DNA of 48,471 bases from contig CAJTTE010000020.1 of the NCBI GenBank assembly GCA_910579265.1, positions 1 through 48,471 of the forward strand, in the 5' to 3' direction. The stretch is from an uncultured Ruminiclostridium sp. (GTDB lineage: Bacteria; Bacillota; Clostridia; Oscillospirales; Ruminococcaceae). Under the pieces are notes generated by a model. It did not search any database. It saw only the letters and a program-made list of their open reading frames with translations, and was not told where the DNA came from. Made by a program: the position numbers and the translations under genes. Positions 27,901 to 35,489 of the stretch are shown here, in pieces (position 1 is the stretch's first letter; every line of letters starts with the position of its first letter).

Positions 27901-29463
27901 TGTAACCTGGGCGAAAAGCTGCTTGAAATAATTAAATAACGGCTGAGGCTGGGAGGAAAGGGCGGCCAGAGGACTGTCCGTTCCCATAGCGGCTATGCTT
28001 TCCGAACCTGTTTTTGCCATCGGAAGAATACCGGTCATAACATCTTCGTATGTGTATCCGAAGGCTTTCATAAGCCGCTTTCTTTCTTCGTGGCCGTGAT
28101 CCTCGACTTTTATATTCGGTATTTTAAGATCCGAAAGTTTTACAAGATTGCTGTCCAGCCATTCTCCATACGGCTTCCTTGACGCATAGCTTTCTTTAAG
28201 CTCGTCATCGTCTATTACACGGCCCTGAACCGTATCCACCAGCAGCATTTTTCCGGGACGAAGCCTCTCTTTTACCAAAATCTCCGAGGGATCCGTCTCC
28301 AGTGCGCCTACTTCGGAGGAAAGTATAAGGCAACCGTCCTTTGTGATATAGTAGCGTGACGGTCTGAGCCCGTTTCTGTCAAGAACCGCACCCATAATAT
28401 CTCCGTCGCTGAAAAGGATAGAAGCAGGTCCGTCCCAAGGCTCCATCATTGTAGCATAGTATTGATAAAAATCCCGTTTGGTTTTGCTTATTGTATCATT
28501 ATTATCCCAGGGTTCGGGTATGGTTATCATAACTGCAAGAGGAAGCTCCATACCGCTCATAACCAGAAATTCAAGAGTGTTGTCAAGCATGGCGGAATCG
28601 CTTCCCTCGGTGTTTACAACCGGCAGCACCTTATCCAGATCCCCTTTAAGATGCTCCGATTTCATAGTTTCTTCGCGGGCAAGCATTTTATCCGCGTTTC
28701 CTTTAATGGTATTTATCTCGCCGTTATGAACTATCATTCTGTTGGGATGGGCTCTTTGCCAGCTTGGATTTGTATTGGTGGAAAACCTCGAATGGACCAT
28801 AGCGATTGCAGTTTCATAACATTCGTCCTGTAAATCCGGATAAAATCTCCGCAGATCCTGAACAAGGAACATACCCTTGTAAACAATCGTGCGGCTCGAT
28901 AACGAAACCACATATGTATCTTCATTGCTCTGTTCAAAAACACGTCTTACAATATAGAGCCTTCGGTCGAAATCTATCCCCTTTCTTACTTCGGCCGGAC
29001 GTTTTACAAAGCATTGCATTATACACGGCATACAGTCCGCCGCCCTTTTTCCCAGTATTTCCGGGCAAGCGGGAACCGCTCTCCATCCCAGTATTTTAAC
29101 GCCTTCCTTTTCGGCGATTATTTCAAACATTTTTTTAGCCTGATTACGGACAAGCTCGTTTTGCGGGAAAAAAAACATGCCCACTCCGTAATCCCGTTCG
29201 CCGCCGAGCTGTATTCCCATTGCCTCAGAGGTTTTTTTAAAGAAACTATGGGAGATCTGAAGCAGTATCCCGACTCCGTCGCCGGTTTTTCCTTCCGCGT
29301 CCTTTCCTGCACGATGTTCAAGGGTCTCGACTATAGTGAGAGCTTTTTCCACGGTACTGTGAGTTTTTTTCCCTTTTATGTTGACTACCGCTCCTATACC
29401 GCAGTTATCGTGCTCAAAAGCAGGTGAGTAAAGGGTTTTTACGGTTTTCCTTCTGTTATTCAT
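24916..29463 (-). CDS. gltB: Glutamate synthase, large (alpha) subunit
   Basis: 1515 residues from the ATG at 29463, which has an AAAGGGG site; the reading to 29487 is not supported. It makes glutamate from glutamine and 2-oxoglutarate. The N-terminal nucleophile is Cys21 in FEHDNCGIG, so residues 1-20 are the cleaved propeptide. The class II glutaminase domain runs to about residue 420, then the linker and FMN domain with GGHLPGKKVYPWI and GYDGGTGAAPRSS. The 3Fe-4S motif is CVMMRVCNLDTCPFGVAT. The C-terminal beta-helix has repeated G-x-x-G such as GATSGKAYINGVAGERFCVR. Two 104-bp repeat units lie directly upstream and probably contain the promoter. Confidence 0.97.
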   Translation of the reverse strand: MNNRRKTVKTLYSPAFEHDNCGIGAVVNIKGKKTHSTVEKALTIVETLEHRAGKDAEGKTGDGVGILLQISHSFFKKTSEAMGIQLGGERDYGVGMFFFPQNELVRNQAKKMFEIIAEKEGVKILGWRAVPACPEILGKRAADCMPCIMQCFVKRPAEVRKGIDFDRRLYIVRRVFEQSNEDTYVVSLSSRTIVYKGMFLVQDLRRFYPDLQDECYETAIAMVHSRFSTNTNPSWQRAHPNRMIVHNGEINTIKGNADKMLAREETMKSEHLKGDLDKVLPVVNTEGSDSAMLDNTLEFLVMSGMELPLAVMITIPEPWDNNDTISKTKRDFYQYYATMMEPWDGPASILFSDGDIMGAVLDRNGLRPSRYYITKDGCLILSSEVGALETDPSEILVKERLRPGKMLLVDTVQGRVIDDDELKESYASRKPYGEWLDSNLVKLSDLKIPNIKVEDHGHEERKRLMKAFGYTYEDVMTGILPMAKTGSESIAAMGTDSPLAALSSQPQPLFNYFKQLFAQVTNPPIDAIREEIVTSATVYIGEDGNILEERPENCQVIKIQNPILTNTDMLKIRNMKVSGFKVAVIPILYYKNTSLKKALDRLNLEADRAYGDGANILILSDRGVDENHLAIPSLLAVSALHQHLVVTKKRTSLAVILETGEPREVHHFAALLGYGASAVNPYLAHEAIQSLISRDILDKDYYAAVSDYDNALLHGIIKIASKMGISTIQSYQGSQIFEAIGISKEVIDTYFTGTVSRVGGITLKDIERNVDRLHTIAFDPLGLGTDSSLDSRGSHKFRSCGEEHLYNPQTIHLLQQAVRTGNYSLYKQYSRMITEEMAPVNLRGLMDFNYPEKGIDIDEVEDVKSIIRRFKTGAMSYGSISQEAHETLAIAMNMIHGRSNSGEGGESLDRLESKGSAYDRCSAIKQVASGRFGVTSQYLNSADEIQIKMAQGAKPGEGGHLPGKKVYPWIAKTRHSTPGVGLISPPPHHDIYSIEDLAQLIYDLKNANKNARISVKLVSECGVGTVAAGVAKAGASVILISGYDGGTGAAPRSSIYNAGLPWELGLSEAHQTLIMNGLRDKVIIETDGKLMTGRDVITAALLGAEEYGFATAPLVTLGCVMMRVCNLDTCPFGVATQNPELRKRFAGKPEYVINFMKFVAQEMREYMAMLGIRSVDELIGRVDLIKRKEGLDEHGKEIDLTNIIRPSEEYMSRSITYSGKKSYDFKLEETADEKILIKEFSSAIKSGKHKTAEITVKNTDRTLGTMLGSEITRNCKEAPDEDAYKVICRGSGGQSFGAFIPKGLTLELEGDSNDYFGKGLSGGKLIVYPPKESTFRAEDNIIIGNVALYGATSGKAYINGVAGERFCVRNSGAIAVAEGVGDHGCEYMTGGRVVILGKTGKNFAAGMSGGIAYVLDEERDLYLKLNKEMVSSSEVSEKYDILELKDLIEQHANATGSEKAVRILNNFEEYLPKFKRIIPHDYKRITTAILGFEEKGMTEEQAQIEAFYSVVNDNK

Positions 29464-29502
29464 ACGCTGCCCCTTTCCGAATAGCATATATATTTTTTTT
29501 AC

Positions 29503-29703
29503 ATTATACCATAGGAAAAGTGAGCGAAGCGAACGCTTCCTTTAAAACGGTACAATGTTCTCAAACATTAAAATAAAATCTTCAACTTTCCTTCGTTTGA
29601 GGTTATTATACCATAGGAAAACTGAGCGAAGCGAACGCTTCCTTTAAAACGGTACAATGTTCTCAGACATTAAAATAAATTTTTCTCTTTCATTGAGGTT
29701 ATT
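29503..29703 (-). repeat. Two units of the 104-bp structured repeat upstream of gltB
   Basis: ATTATACCATA recurs at 29503, 29605 and, partly, ~29700. Read on the minus strand these are GGTATAATAACCTCAAACG...GTTTGAGAACATTGTACC units, the same family as the 17-kb array, pointing towards gltB. Spacing is 102 and ~97 bp. The linker differs: GAAGCG-TT-CGCTTC forms its own hairpin, as in unit 6 of the big array. The TATGGTATAAT of the unit nearest gltB is ~40 bp from the start codon and is a plausible extended -10. Confidence 0.9.
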
Positions 29704-29724
29704 ATAACACATAAAAAGAAAAAA

Positions 29725-29755
29725 TGCAAGATGTATTTTAAAATCTTGCAAAAAT
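29725..29755. terminator. Bidirectional hairpin upstream of the gltB repeats
   Basis: TGCAAGAT (29725-29732) pairs with ATCTTGCA (29743-29750), with A-run on one side and ATTTTT on the other. It may end transcripts of the yolD operon. The 29756-30130 stretch beyond has a CCGCCG...CGGCGG inverted repeat near 29990-30025 but no gene. Confidence 0.65.
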
Positions 29756-30134
29756 TTTTCTTTATTTCAAAAGCACGCTTTGGCATAAAAGATAGAATTC
29801 CTTTTGTTAATGCATATTTCACTTAAAATAGATAGTCGGAATCACTTGTGTGATTTTGCCGGATAAGACGTAATTTTATTCGTAAATGCCCAAGCGTTAA
29901 AAAGTGTCACATATTCTTCACAAGCTTATCTAAGCATATGAATCATAAGCCGTACAGATATACGTTCTCGTTGGTTTTGAAATTTGAGCGCCGCCGATAA
30001 TGTGATGAAAAAACTGAGCGGCGGATAAAATGAGGATTTAGGTAATCAGCGCAAATATCAGGACGCAATTGCGTTTCGGGATATGAAATATTCAAATTGC
30101 ATCTCAATATAAATTTTAAGGCCGGATATCCGGG

Positions 30135-30557
30135 TCATGCTTCCACGTCAATATTATAAAGATCGTCTATGGGAATTTTACTTCCGTTTGTCAGGACAAG
30201 CGTCATATCGGATTCATCGATACGGCGGAAATTACCTTGTATTGTAATATATTCGCCACCTTTTTTTACTTTATCGGGAAGGAAGTATGTTATTTGCACT
30301 AAGGGGCGGACGTATTTCCGTTCCATAAGAAGATTTAGGCATGCGTTAAGCTTATGCTGCTGTTCTTCGTCGAGCTCCGTTTTTCTTCCGGTCAGTCTCG
30401 CGGTTTCCGACAAGGCGGCTTCATATCCGGTCAGAGCGGCAAACGGGGAAAATTGGGCGGCCCGATCGGAGCGCTTCATTTGTTTATGCTTTTTTGAAAC
30501 GTGACGTGGAAGCAGAATAATGTCCTTGTAAGGATTTTCGTTCATATCATAAATCAT
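30135..30557 (-). CDS. YolD-like family protein
   Basis: 140 residues. YolD-like proteins are small partners encoded next to UvrX/ImuB-type Y-family polymerases, as here, and are thought to help or control translesion synthesis after DNA damage. The motif HVSKKHKQMKRSDRAAQFSPF and AALTGYEAALSETARLT are typical; the C-terminal half is the DUF-type beta domain ending in IDDLYNIDVEA. It starts 14 bp after the polymerase stop with AAAGGAGCG, so it belongs to the same operon. Confidence 0.9.
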   Translation of the reverse strand: MIYDMNENPYKDIILLPRHVSKKHKQMKRSDRAAQFSPFAALTGYEAALSETARLTGRKTELDEEQQHKLNACLNLLMERKYVRPLVQITYFLPDKVKKGGEYITIQGNFRRIDESDMTLVLTNGSKIPIDDLYNIDVEA

Positions 30558-30571
30558 ACGTGATCGCTCCT

Positions 30572-32086
30572 TTATGCTTTATGGCCTCCAAGCTGCTGAT
30601 TACGTTCTATCGTAGTGGCTCCTTCTTCAAGATTCATGCCCTTTATTACCGCATTTTTTCCGTATTTTCTTTTTATTGCAAGCAAGGCTTTTTGAAGAGC
30701 CCGCTCTTTTTCTTTTTCCCGGTTCGGGATTTGATTTCCGGCAAAATCCGAAAAGAAGTTCAGCTGCATGCATGAGGTACGTTCAAGCTCCGCCTCCGAC
30801 AGAACATTATTAGCCACAACATACATTCGTTTGACCGTGAGGCTTCTGTCAACAATACGGTCATAAAGCTCCCCGGCGGCTTTCATGATATTTTTTGAAG
30901 AGGAGGTGTATTCATTTAAGTTTATTGATCCATGGGCGGATTTAGGCTTTTTTCTTCCGTAGAAATCGATCGATATTTCACCCTTGTATTGTTTTTCGTC
31001 ATCAGGGTACGCAAGATTCTCAACGTCATAACCTACGGTAAGGACTATCTGATTTGTAAGAAGTCCTTTTTCTACCAGGTCAAGAACCAGAAGATCCGTC
31101 ATTTCAAGCACTATCAGACGCCCTTTTTCAAACGGGTAGGGAGATTGAAGCACTTGTCCCGAGCTTATGCTGCTTGATTCGGGCTTATAGGACTTAATAT
31201 CCTCCATGGTGCAGGATTCCCAGCCCCAGGCATGGTCTATGAGCAGCTCGGCGTTGATGCCGAATAATTTGTACAGAAGCTCTTCATTATAAAATTCATC
31301 TTTTTTTCCCAAGGAACAGCGGGCTATATCTCCCATGGTATAAAGTCCCTTTTCCTCAAGTCTTTCGGCATAGCCTCTTCCTATCCGCCAGAAGTCGGTA
31401 AGAGGCGTATGTGACCACAGGTTTTTGCGGTAGCTCATTTCATCGAGTTCGGCTATTCTTACTCCGTCTTTGTCCGGAGGCATATGCTTGGCGGTTATAT
31501 CCATAGCTATTTTGCACAGGTATAAATTCGTTCCTATACCTGCCGTAGCAGTAATACCTGTTTCCTTAAGGACGGTCCGTATAAGCATCATCGCAAGCTC
31601 ACGGGTCGTCATATTGTATGTTTTAAGATAAGGCGAAGCGTATATGAAAACCTCATCCACCGAATAGGCGTGAATGTCTTCGGGAGCAATGTATCTCAGA
31701 TAAATACCGTAGATATGAGCGCTTATTTTCATATATAAAGCCATCTGAGGCGGCGCCGTTATGAAATCCAGCTCTAATGAAGGATCATTGACAAGCTCGG
31801 TATTGTTGAAGGATTTTGATTTAAATGTATGGTTCGGAGCGTTCAGTCTTCTTTGAACATTTACTTCATTTACACGCTGTATAACCTCGAACAGTCTGGG
31901 CCGCCCGCCTATGCCTAAGGCCTTCAGGCTCGGAGAAACAGCAAGGCAGATAGTTTTTTCGGTTCTTCCGGGATCGGCTACCACTAAGTTTGTCGTTAAC
32001 GGGTCAAGACTGCGATGCACGCATTCTACGGAAGCATAGAAGGATTTAAGGTCAATAGCTATATACTGGCGCTCGTTCGGTGACAT
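30572..32086 (-). CDS. Y-family DNA polymerase, UvrX/UmuC type
   Basis: 504 residues. An error-prone translesion polymerase. The first catalytic block is IAIDLKSFYASVECVHRSLD and the second HAYSVDEVFIYAS, supplying the metal-binding acids. The thumb has ATAGIGTNLYLCKIA and the little-finger region follows (~260-430). It ends with a 30-residue basic tail. AAAGGGGAG precedes the ATG. Clostridial homologues are usually in the LexA regulon, but no clear CGAAC-N4-GTTCG box was found upstream, so regulation is open. Confidence 0.93.
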   Translation of the reverse strand: MSPNERQYIAIDLKSFYASVECVHRSLDPLTTNLVVADPGRTEKTICLAVSPSLKALGIGGRPRLFEVIQRVNEVNVQRRLNAPNHTFKSKSFNNTELVNDPSLELDFITAPPQMALYMKISAHIYGIYLRYIAPEDIHAYSVDEVFIYASPYLKTYNMTTRELAMMLIRTVLKETGITATAGIGTNLYLCKIAMDITAKHMPPDKDGVRIAELDEMSYRKNLWSHTPLTDFWRIGRGYAERLEEKGLYTMGDIARCSLGKKDEFYNEELLYKLFGINAELLIDHAWGWESCTMEDIKSYKPESSSISSGQVLQSPYPFEKGRLIVLEMTDLLVLDLVEKGLLTNQIVLTVGYDVENLAYPDDEKQYKGEISIDFYGRKKPKSAHGSINLNEYTSSSKNIMKAAGELYDRIVDRSLTVKRMYVVANNVLSEAELERTSCMQLNFFSDFAGNQIPNREKEKERALQKALLAIKRKYGKNAVIKGMNLEEGATTIERNQQLGGHKA

Positions 32087-32212
32087 TTTCAGGCTCTCCC
32101 CTTTCTTTTCCGAAAGCTTACGGTATTATTCATGAGAAATAAATCCGGAGGACAAAGAAAAATTCCTGTTTCTCCGTATAGGTTTTTATTTTGGACTTTC
32201 CGATGGATCATT

Positions 32213-32411
32213 GGCTGTATGAAAAGCCGCAAATTGTACGGTTTCAAATAACTGCGGATTCAAATAACCGGGGACGCTTTTCACGTCAAATAACACCGAT
32301 AGTTATCCCAAAGAAGCAACTACGAAACGTCCTCGTATTTTTCCGCTTTTTCTTTGAATTCGCCATGGCTTTAGCGCAATCGTACTAATTTGCTTTGTTT
32401 TCAGATACCCC
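32213..32411 (+). mobile_element. Miniature inverted-repeat element, family M2, copy 2
   Basis: About 199 bp, homologous to the reverse complement of 20869-21048 at roughly 70% identity over its length, including CGCAAATTGTACGGTTTC, AGTTATCCCAAA and TTTGCTTTGTTTTCAGATAC. Its left end GGCTGTATGAAAAGCCGC is more decayed than in copy 1. No coding capacity. Confidence 0.7.
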
Positions 32412-32534
32412 CCGACTGCGGGATCCTTCAGCGTCAAAAATACTCGTTAATTTATCCGCTTTTCATTGAAATACTCACTCATTCAGCAAAATTTTACAAA
32501 ATCGCTTAATTTTCATATACGCCGTAAATTCATA

Positions 32535-32636
32535 TTGACAAAATTTAAAAAGGATGGTATAATGTTCTTGTAAGTTCCATAAAGTTCAATTAAATTATAG
32601 CAGCCGTATGGCGAAATGTCAATATGTTCGACGAAC
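32535..32636 (+). promoter_or_regulatory. Promoter and palindromic operator of the XRE regulator gene
   Basis: TTGACA (32535-32540) and TATAAT (32558-32563) are 17 bp apart. Downstream are three GTTC half-sites (GTTCTTG, GTTCCAT, GTTCAAT) and the palindrome GTTCG-A-CGAAC (32626-32636). The other XRE regulator gene in this window has GTTCGTTA-A-TAACGAAC at its start, sharing the GTTCG half-site, so both look autoregulated by related proteins. Confidence 0.75.
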
Positions 32637-32685
32637 TTTACAGAATTTTACAACAAGATATACTTGCGAAGGGAGTGATTTAAGG

Positions 32686-33111
32686 GTGAAGTGTTTTTCG
32701 GAAAAGGTGCGCGACGCAAGAGCTTCTCTGGGGTTGTCGCAGCCTCAGGTGGCTCAGTTGACAGGGGTGTCGGTCAGATCTGTTCTCGCATATGAGAAGG
32801 GTGAAAAGATTCCGAGACAGGGGACGATGCTGAAGCTTGCAAAGGCATTGCAGGTATCGGTAAAATTTCTTATGTGCGACGAATGCGATAATCCGGTTGA
32901 GGATATGGAAAAGGACGGATATATCGAACAAGCGCGGGAAAGGTACGGTATACAGGGGGCAAAGGATGCCGAGGAGCTGTTAAAGGAAAATGCAGCTCTT
33001 TTTGCGGGGGGAGAATTGTCCCAGGAGCAGAAGGACGCATTTTTTGAAGCGGTAATGAAGGCTTATATCACCTGCAAGGAAGCGGCAAGGGAGAAATTTG
33101 GCAGGGATTGA
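32686..33111 (+). CDS. XRE-family transcriptional regulator
   Basis: 141 residues from GTG 32686, which follows AAGGGAG; the longer reading from 32608 runs through the operator and is rejected. An N-terminal helix-turn-helix (LGLSQPQVAQLTGVSVRSVL) binds DNA. The C-terminal part has RYGIQGAKDAEELLKENAAL and FAGGELSQEQKDAFFEAV, which closely parallels the XRE at 44.8 kb (GKKDAEELVKNATALFAGG). That gene is paired with an ImmA/IrrE-type protease gene; here the protease gene is 1.9 kb away, behind an inserted cassette. Confidence 0.92.
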   Translation: MKCFSEKVRDARASLGLSQPQVAQLTGVSVRSVLAYEKGEKIPRQGTMLKLAKALQVSVKFLMCDECDNPVEDMEKDGYIEQARERYGIQGAKDAEELLKENAALFAGGELSQEQKDAFFEAVMKAYITCKEAAREKFGRD

Positions 33112-33454
33112 GAAAACCGAAGGATATGATTTGATTGTTATAAGCCCAATGGTAAATAATAATTGTTGATTTTTCCAAGTATTATACGATCCGTAAATTT
33201 TGAAACATTTTATTTGTCAATACGGGGATCGGTCCGTATCGAGACGAAATGTGATCGGTAGTTATAAATGTTTTAATGAGGTCAAATACTTTTATACTTG
33301 TTTTTTCGGATTTACGAGCCGGGGCTGGGGCTACAAAAGGGTGAAAAAATCAAAGGATAAAATATCCGTTTTCAGATATGACTAATTTTAATCGGCTGTC
33401 CTGCGCATTGCTTTTTCGTAAACCACGATGGGCCGTTAAATAAACGATACATTT

Positions 33455-33634
33455 TTAAGGCAACACCGCACAATGATTGGGTGTGAATCGCGCAGTCAGA
33501 TTTTTCGTCAGCCTGCATAAATACGACGCAGGAATACTGACGTATTTCAAGGAGAATTTGTGTAAGATGACGGAAAATATGCAAGCAAGCCGCACGCAAA
33601 GCCGTCAGGCGGTCATTGTGTGGTATTGCTTTAA
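33455..33634 (+). mobile_element. Miniature element M1, copy 2
   Basis: A 172-bp element (33459-33630) flanked by TTAA on both sides (33455-33458, 33631-33634), with ends GGCAACACCGCACAATGATT and, inverted, AGCAATACCACACAATGACC. It is in the same orientation as copy 3 at 34693-34863. It lies between the XRE gene and the unknown gene at 33.7 kb. The frame encoding MGVNRAVRFFVSLHKYDAG has no ribosome binding site. Confidence 0.93.
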
Positions 33635-33709
33635 AGCCTTTTATACGAATATTATGCGGAAAACCGGATCCCTTATCAGAAACCCTTTAAAATACAGCCG
33701 GAGGATGTA

Positions 33710-34516
33710 ATGAATTCTTATGAATTGATGATAAAGATAAATCATGCTTTGATAAAAGGCGATAAACCGAGCAATGATCATATAAATAAAATCGTGGAAC
33801 GTCTGCTTTCGGACAGCGTTATAAATAAAAAGCAAGTCGGTCGTTGTACCCGCGTTGGATTTTCCAGTAACTACGATAAAGGGACAAGCGGAATATACCC
33901 GGTATTTTATATTCCGCCTTATAATAACGGAAAAAAGCTGGAAACCATACTGGGCCAGACGCCAAAAACCCAAATACTATCGGCAAATATGTATGAACTC
34001 GAAATTCTCAGATTGCTGTATATTTTTGCACCCGAAAACAATGATGTTAAAAAAATGATATCCATGACTTTGGAAAGATTAAAAAACACCTGCTTCGGAT
34101 ACATGGATGACGGAAAGGGAGAATGCTTTGACGCGTCTCTGGTGGTGTTGAGGTTTCTTGCATCGGCGGCGCGGAATGAAAACCAATGGATAAAAAGCAG
34201 AATCGATAATTTTAACCGTCATTACGGGGATAAAAAACGGCCCTGGTATTCTTTATACTATTATTGGCTGTGTCTTTCGGAGCTTCCTTCAGATATTTCT
34301 AAAAGCGAAACGGAAAAGTATAAGGATGAAATTCTTGATAGACTTATAAACAGAAGGCTGCCTTATAACGGTGAAAATGACAGGTTGATAAATCCGGTCA
34401 TTATTTGTATACTCCGCAATGTGATTTCGAAATATCCCGAGTATTATTATATAAGAAAACGTCAGCCATATTTAAATGACAGAGACGGAAGACTTTGCTT
34501 CGATATGAGTATATAA
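33710..34516 (+). CDS. Uncharacterised helical protein, 268 residues
   Basis: No family recognised. It is soluble and mostly helical, with ELEILRLLYIFAPENNDVKK, GECFDASLVVLRFLASAARN, PWYSLYYYWLCLSELPSD and NPVIICILRN, a spacing that suggests a helical-repeat or alpha/alpha-barrel fold. GGAGG lies 5 nt before the ATG. It sits between two direct copies of miniature element M1 and is followed 2 bp after its stop by repeat B. Its position between an XRE gene and an ImmA-type protease gene suggests it was carried in as cargo, but it might be a gene controlled by that pair. Confidence 0.8.
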   Translation: MNSYELMIKINHALIKGDKPSNDHINKIVERLLSDSVINKKQVGRCTRVGFSSNYDKGTSGIYPVFYIPPYNNGKKLETILGQTPKTQILSANMYELEILRLLYIFAPENNDVKKMISMTLERLKNTCFGYMDDGKGECFDASLVVLRFLASAARNENQWIKSRIDNFNRHYGDKKRPWYSLYYYWLCLSELPSDISKSETEKYKDEILDRLINRRLPYNGENDRLINPVIICILRNVISKYPEYYYIRKRQPYLNDRDGRLCFDMSI

Positions 34517-34517
34517 T

Positions 34518-34622
34518 ACCGATCTTCGGTCAAGGTATAGACAAATATATAAATACCAAAGATTAGTGCTTGGAGCGCAATATTTAATCAAATCTATAAC
34601 TTGCTTAAATATTGGTATAAGC
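34518..34622 (+). repeat. Dispersed ~105-bp palindromic repeat, copy B
   Basis: Homologous to copy A at 20741-20845, starting ATCTTCGGTCAAGGTATAG and ending in the stem ATATTTAATCAA / TTGCTTAAATAT. It follows the unknown gene directly and could act as its 3' end structure, though no T-run follows. Confidence 0.8.
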
Positions 34623-34688
34623 TCGTTATTGCACCTTTTTTGAAAAAAGAGCCTTCAGGCGCTTTTCAACCTGGCTTTTACGCCCGGT

Positions 34689-34867
34689 TTAAGGCAACAC
34701 CGAACAATGATTGGGTGTGAATCGCGCGGTCAGATTTTTCGTCAGCTTGCGTAAATACGACGCAGGAATACTGACGTATTTCAAGGAGAATTTTTGTAAT
34801 ATGACGGAATATATGCAAGCAAGCCGCATGCAAAGCCGTCAGGCGGTCATTGTGCGGTATTCCTTAA
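34689..34867 (+). mobile_element. Miniature element M1, copy 3
   Basis: 171 bp (34693-34863) with TTAA at 34689-34692 and 34864-34867. Ends GGCAACACCGAACAATGATT and, inverted, GGAATACCGCACAATGACC. Direct orientation relative to copy 2, ~1.06 kb away. It ends about 107 bp before the protease start. Confidence 0.93.
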
Positions 34868-34970
34868 AAATTATACGACACGTTTTTTACGATAAATTAC
34901 GCCGGAAAATCCGCATTTGGATTTCGTTTAGCGATACTCTGATTTATCCGTAATATGGGAGGTGGACCGG

Positions 34971-35489
34971 TTGACATATGAAAATATTTGCGGAGCGGTG
35001 GGGAGGATCATTGACAGGTGTAAAGACAGAGATCCCGTCCGTCTTTGCGGAGATATGGATATAATATTGTTGTTTCAGTCTATGGGGACGGAGAAAAATG
35101 CGGTAAAGGGATTTTATTTCGAGAGTCACAGGATAAGGACAATAACCGTCAATTCGGATCTGCCTGAAGAGCTTCAAAGAATTATTGCAGCACATGAGTT
35201 GGGACATGCGGTGCTGCACCGAAATGAAAGATTGCATAGCTTTAACGAGCTGTGGATGTTTGATGAGGCAACGTCTATGGAGAGGGAAGCCAACTTGTTC
35301 GCGGCGGAGCTTTTGATAGAGGATAGAGACGTTCTGGAGCTGTTGAGAGAGGGAAAGACTTTTTTTGAAACGGCTGCGAGACTCAGTGTGCCTGCGGAAC
35401 TTCTGGATTTTAAGCTCAGAATCATGAGGGATAAGGGCTATGATATAAAGGAATCCCCTATTTATGCCGAAAGTCGGTTTTTAAAATAA
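34971..35489 (+). CDS. ImmA/IrrE-type metalloprotease
   Basis: 172 residues from TTG 34971, which has GGGAGGTG at correct spacing; the GTG at 34962 overlaps that site. The zinc motif HELGHAVLH and the downstream EREANLFAAELLI glutamate are those of the ImmA/IrrE (COG2856) family. Such proteases cut a partner XRE repressor after DNA damage or another signal and release mobile-element genes. The likely partner is the XRE at 32.7 kb. The C-terminal half, ETAARLSVPAELLDFKLRIM, is the usual substrate-facing part. Confidence 0.93.
   Translation: MTYENICGAVGRIIDRCKDRDPVRLCGDMDIILLFQSMGTEKNAVKGFYFESHRIRTITVNSDLPEELQRIIAAHELGHAVLHRNERLHSFNELWMFDEATSMEREANLFAAELLIEDRDVLELLREGKTFFETAARLSVPAELLDFKLRIMRDKGYDIKESPIYAESRFLK

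Noticed and set aside
29118..29321. ORFs opposite gltB and other long genes
   Set aside because: Shadow frames of well-identified coding sequence; none has start signals or a domain.
32608..32685. N-terminal 26-codon extension of the XRE regulator
   Set aside because: It runs through the promoter-operator; the GTG at 32686 has the ribosome binding site and gives the normal family start.
33477..34953. Recurring small ORF MGVNRAVRFFVSL in the M1 copies
   Set aside because: It recurs only because the element is repeated. No ribosome binding site precedes it, the ends differ, and copy 1 does not keep the frame usefully.
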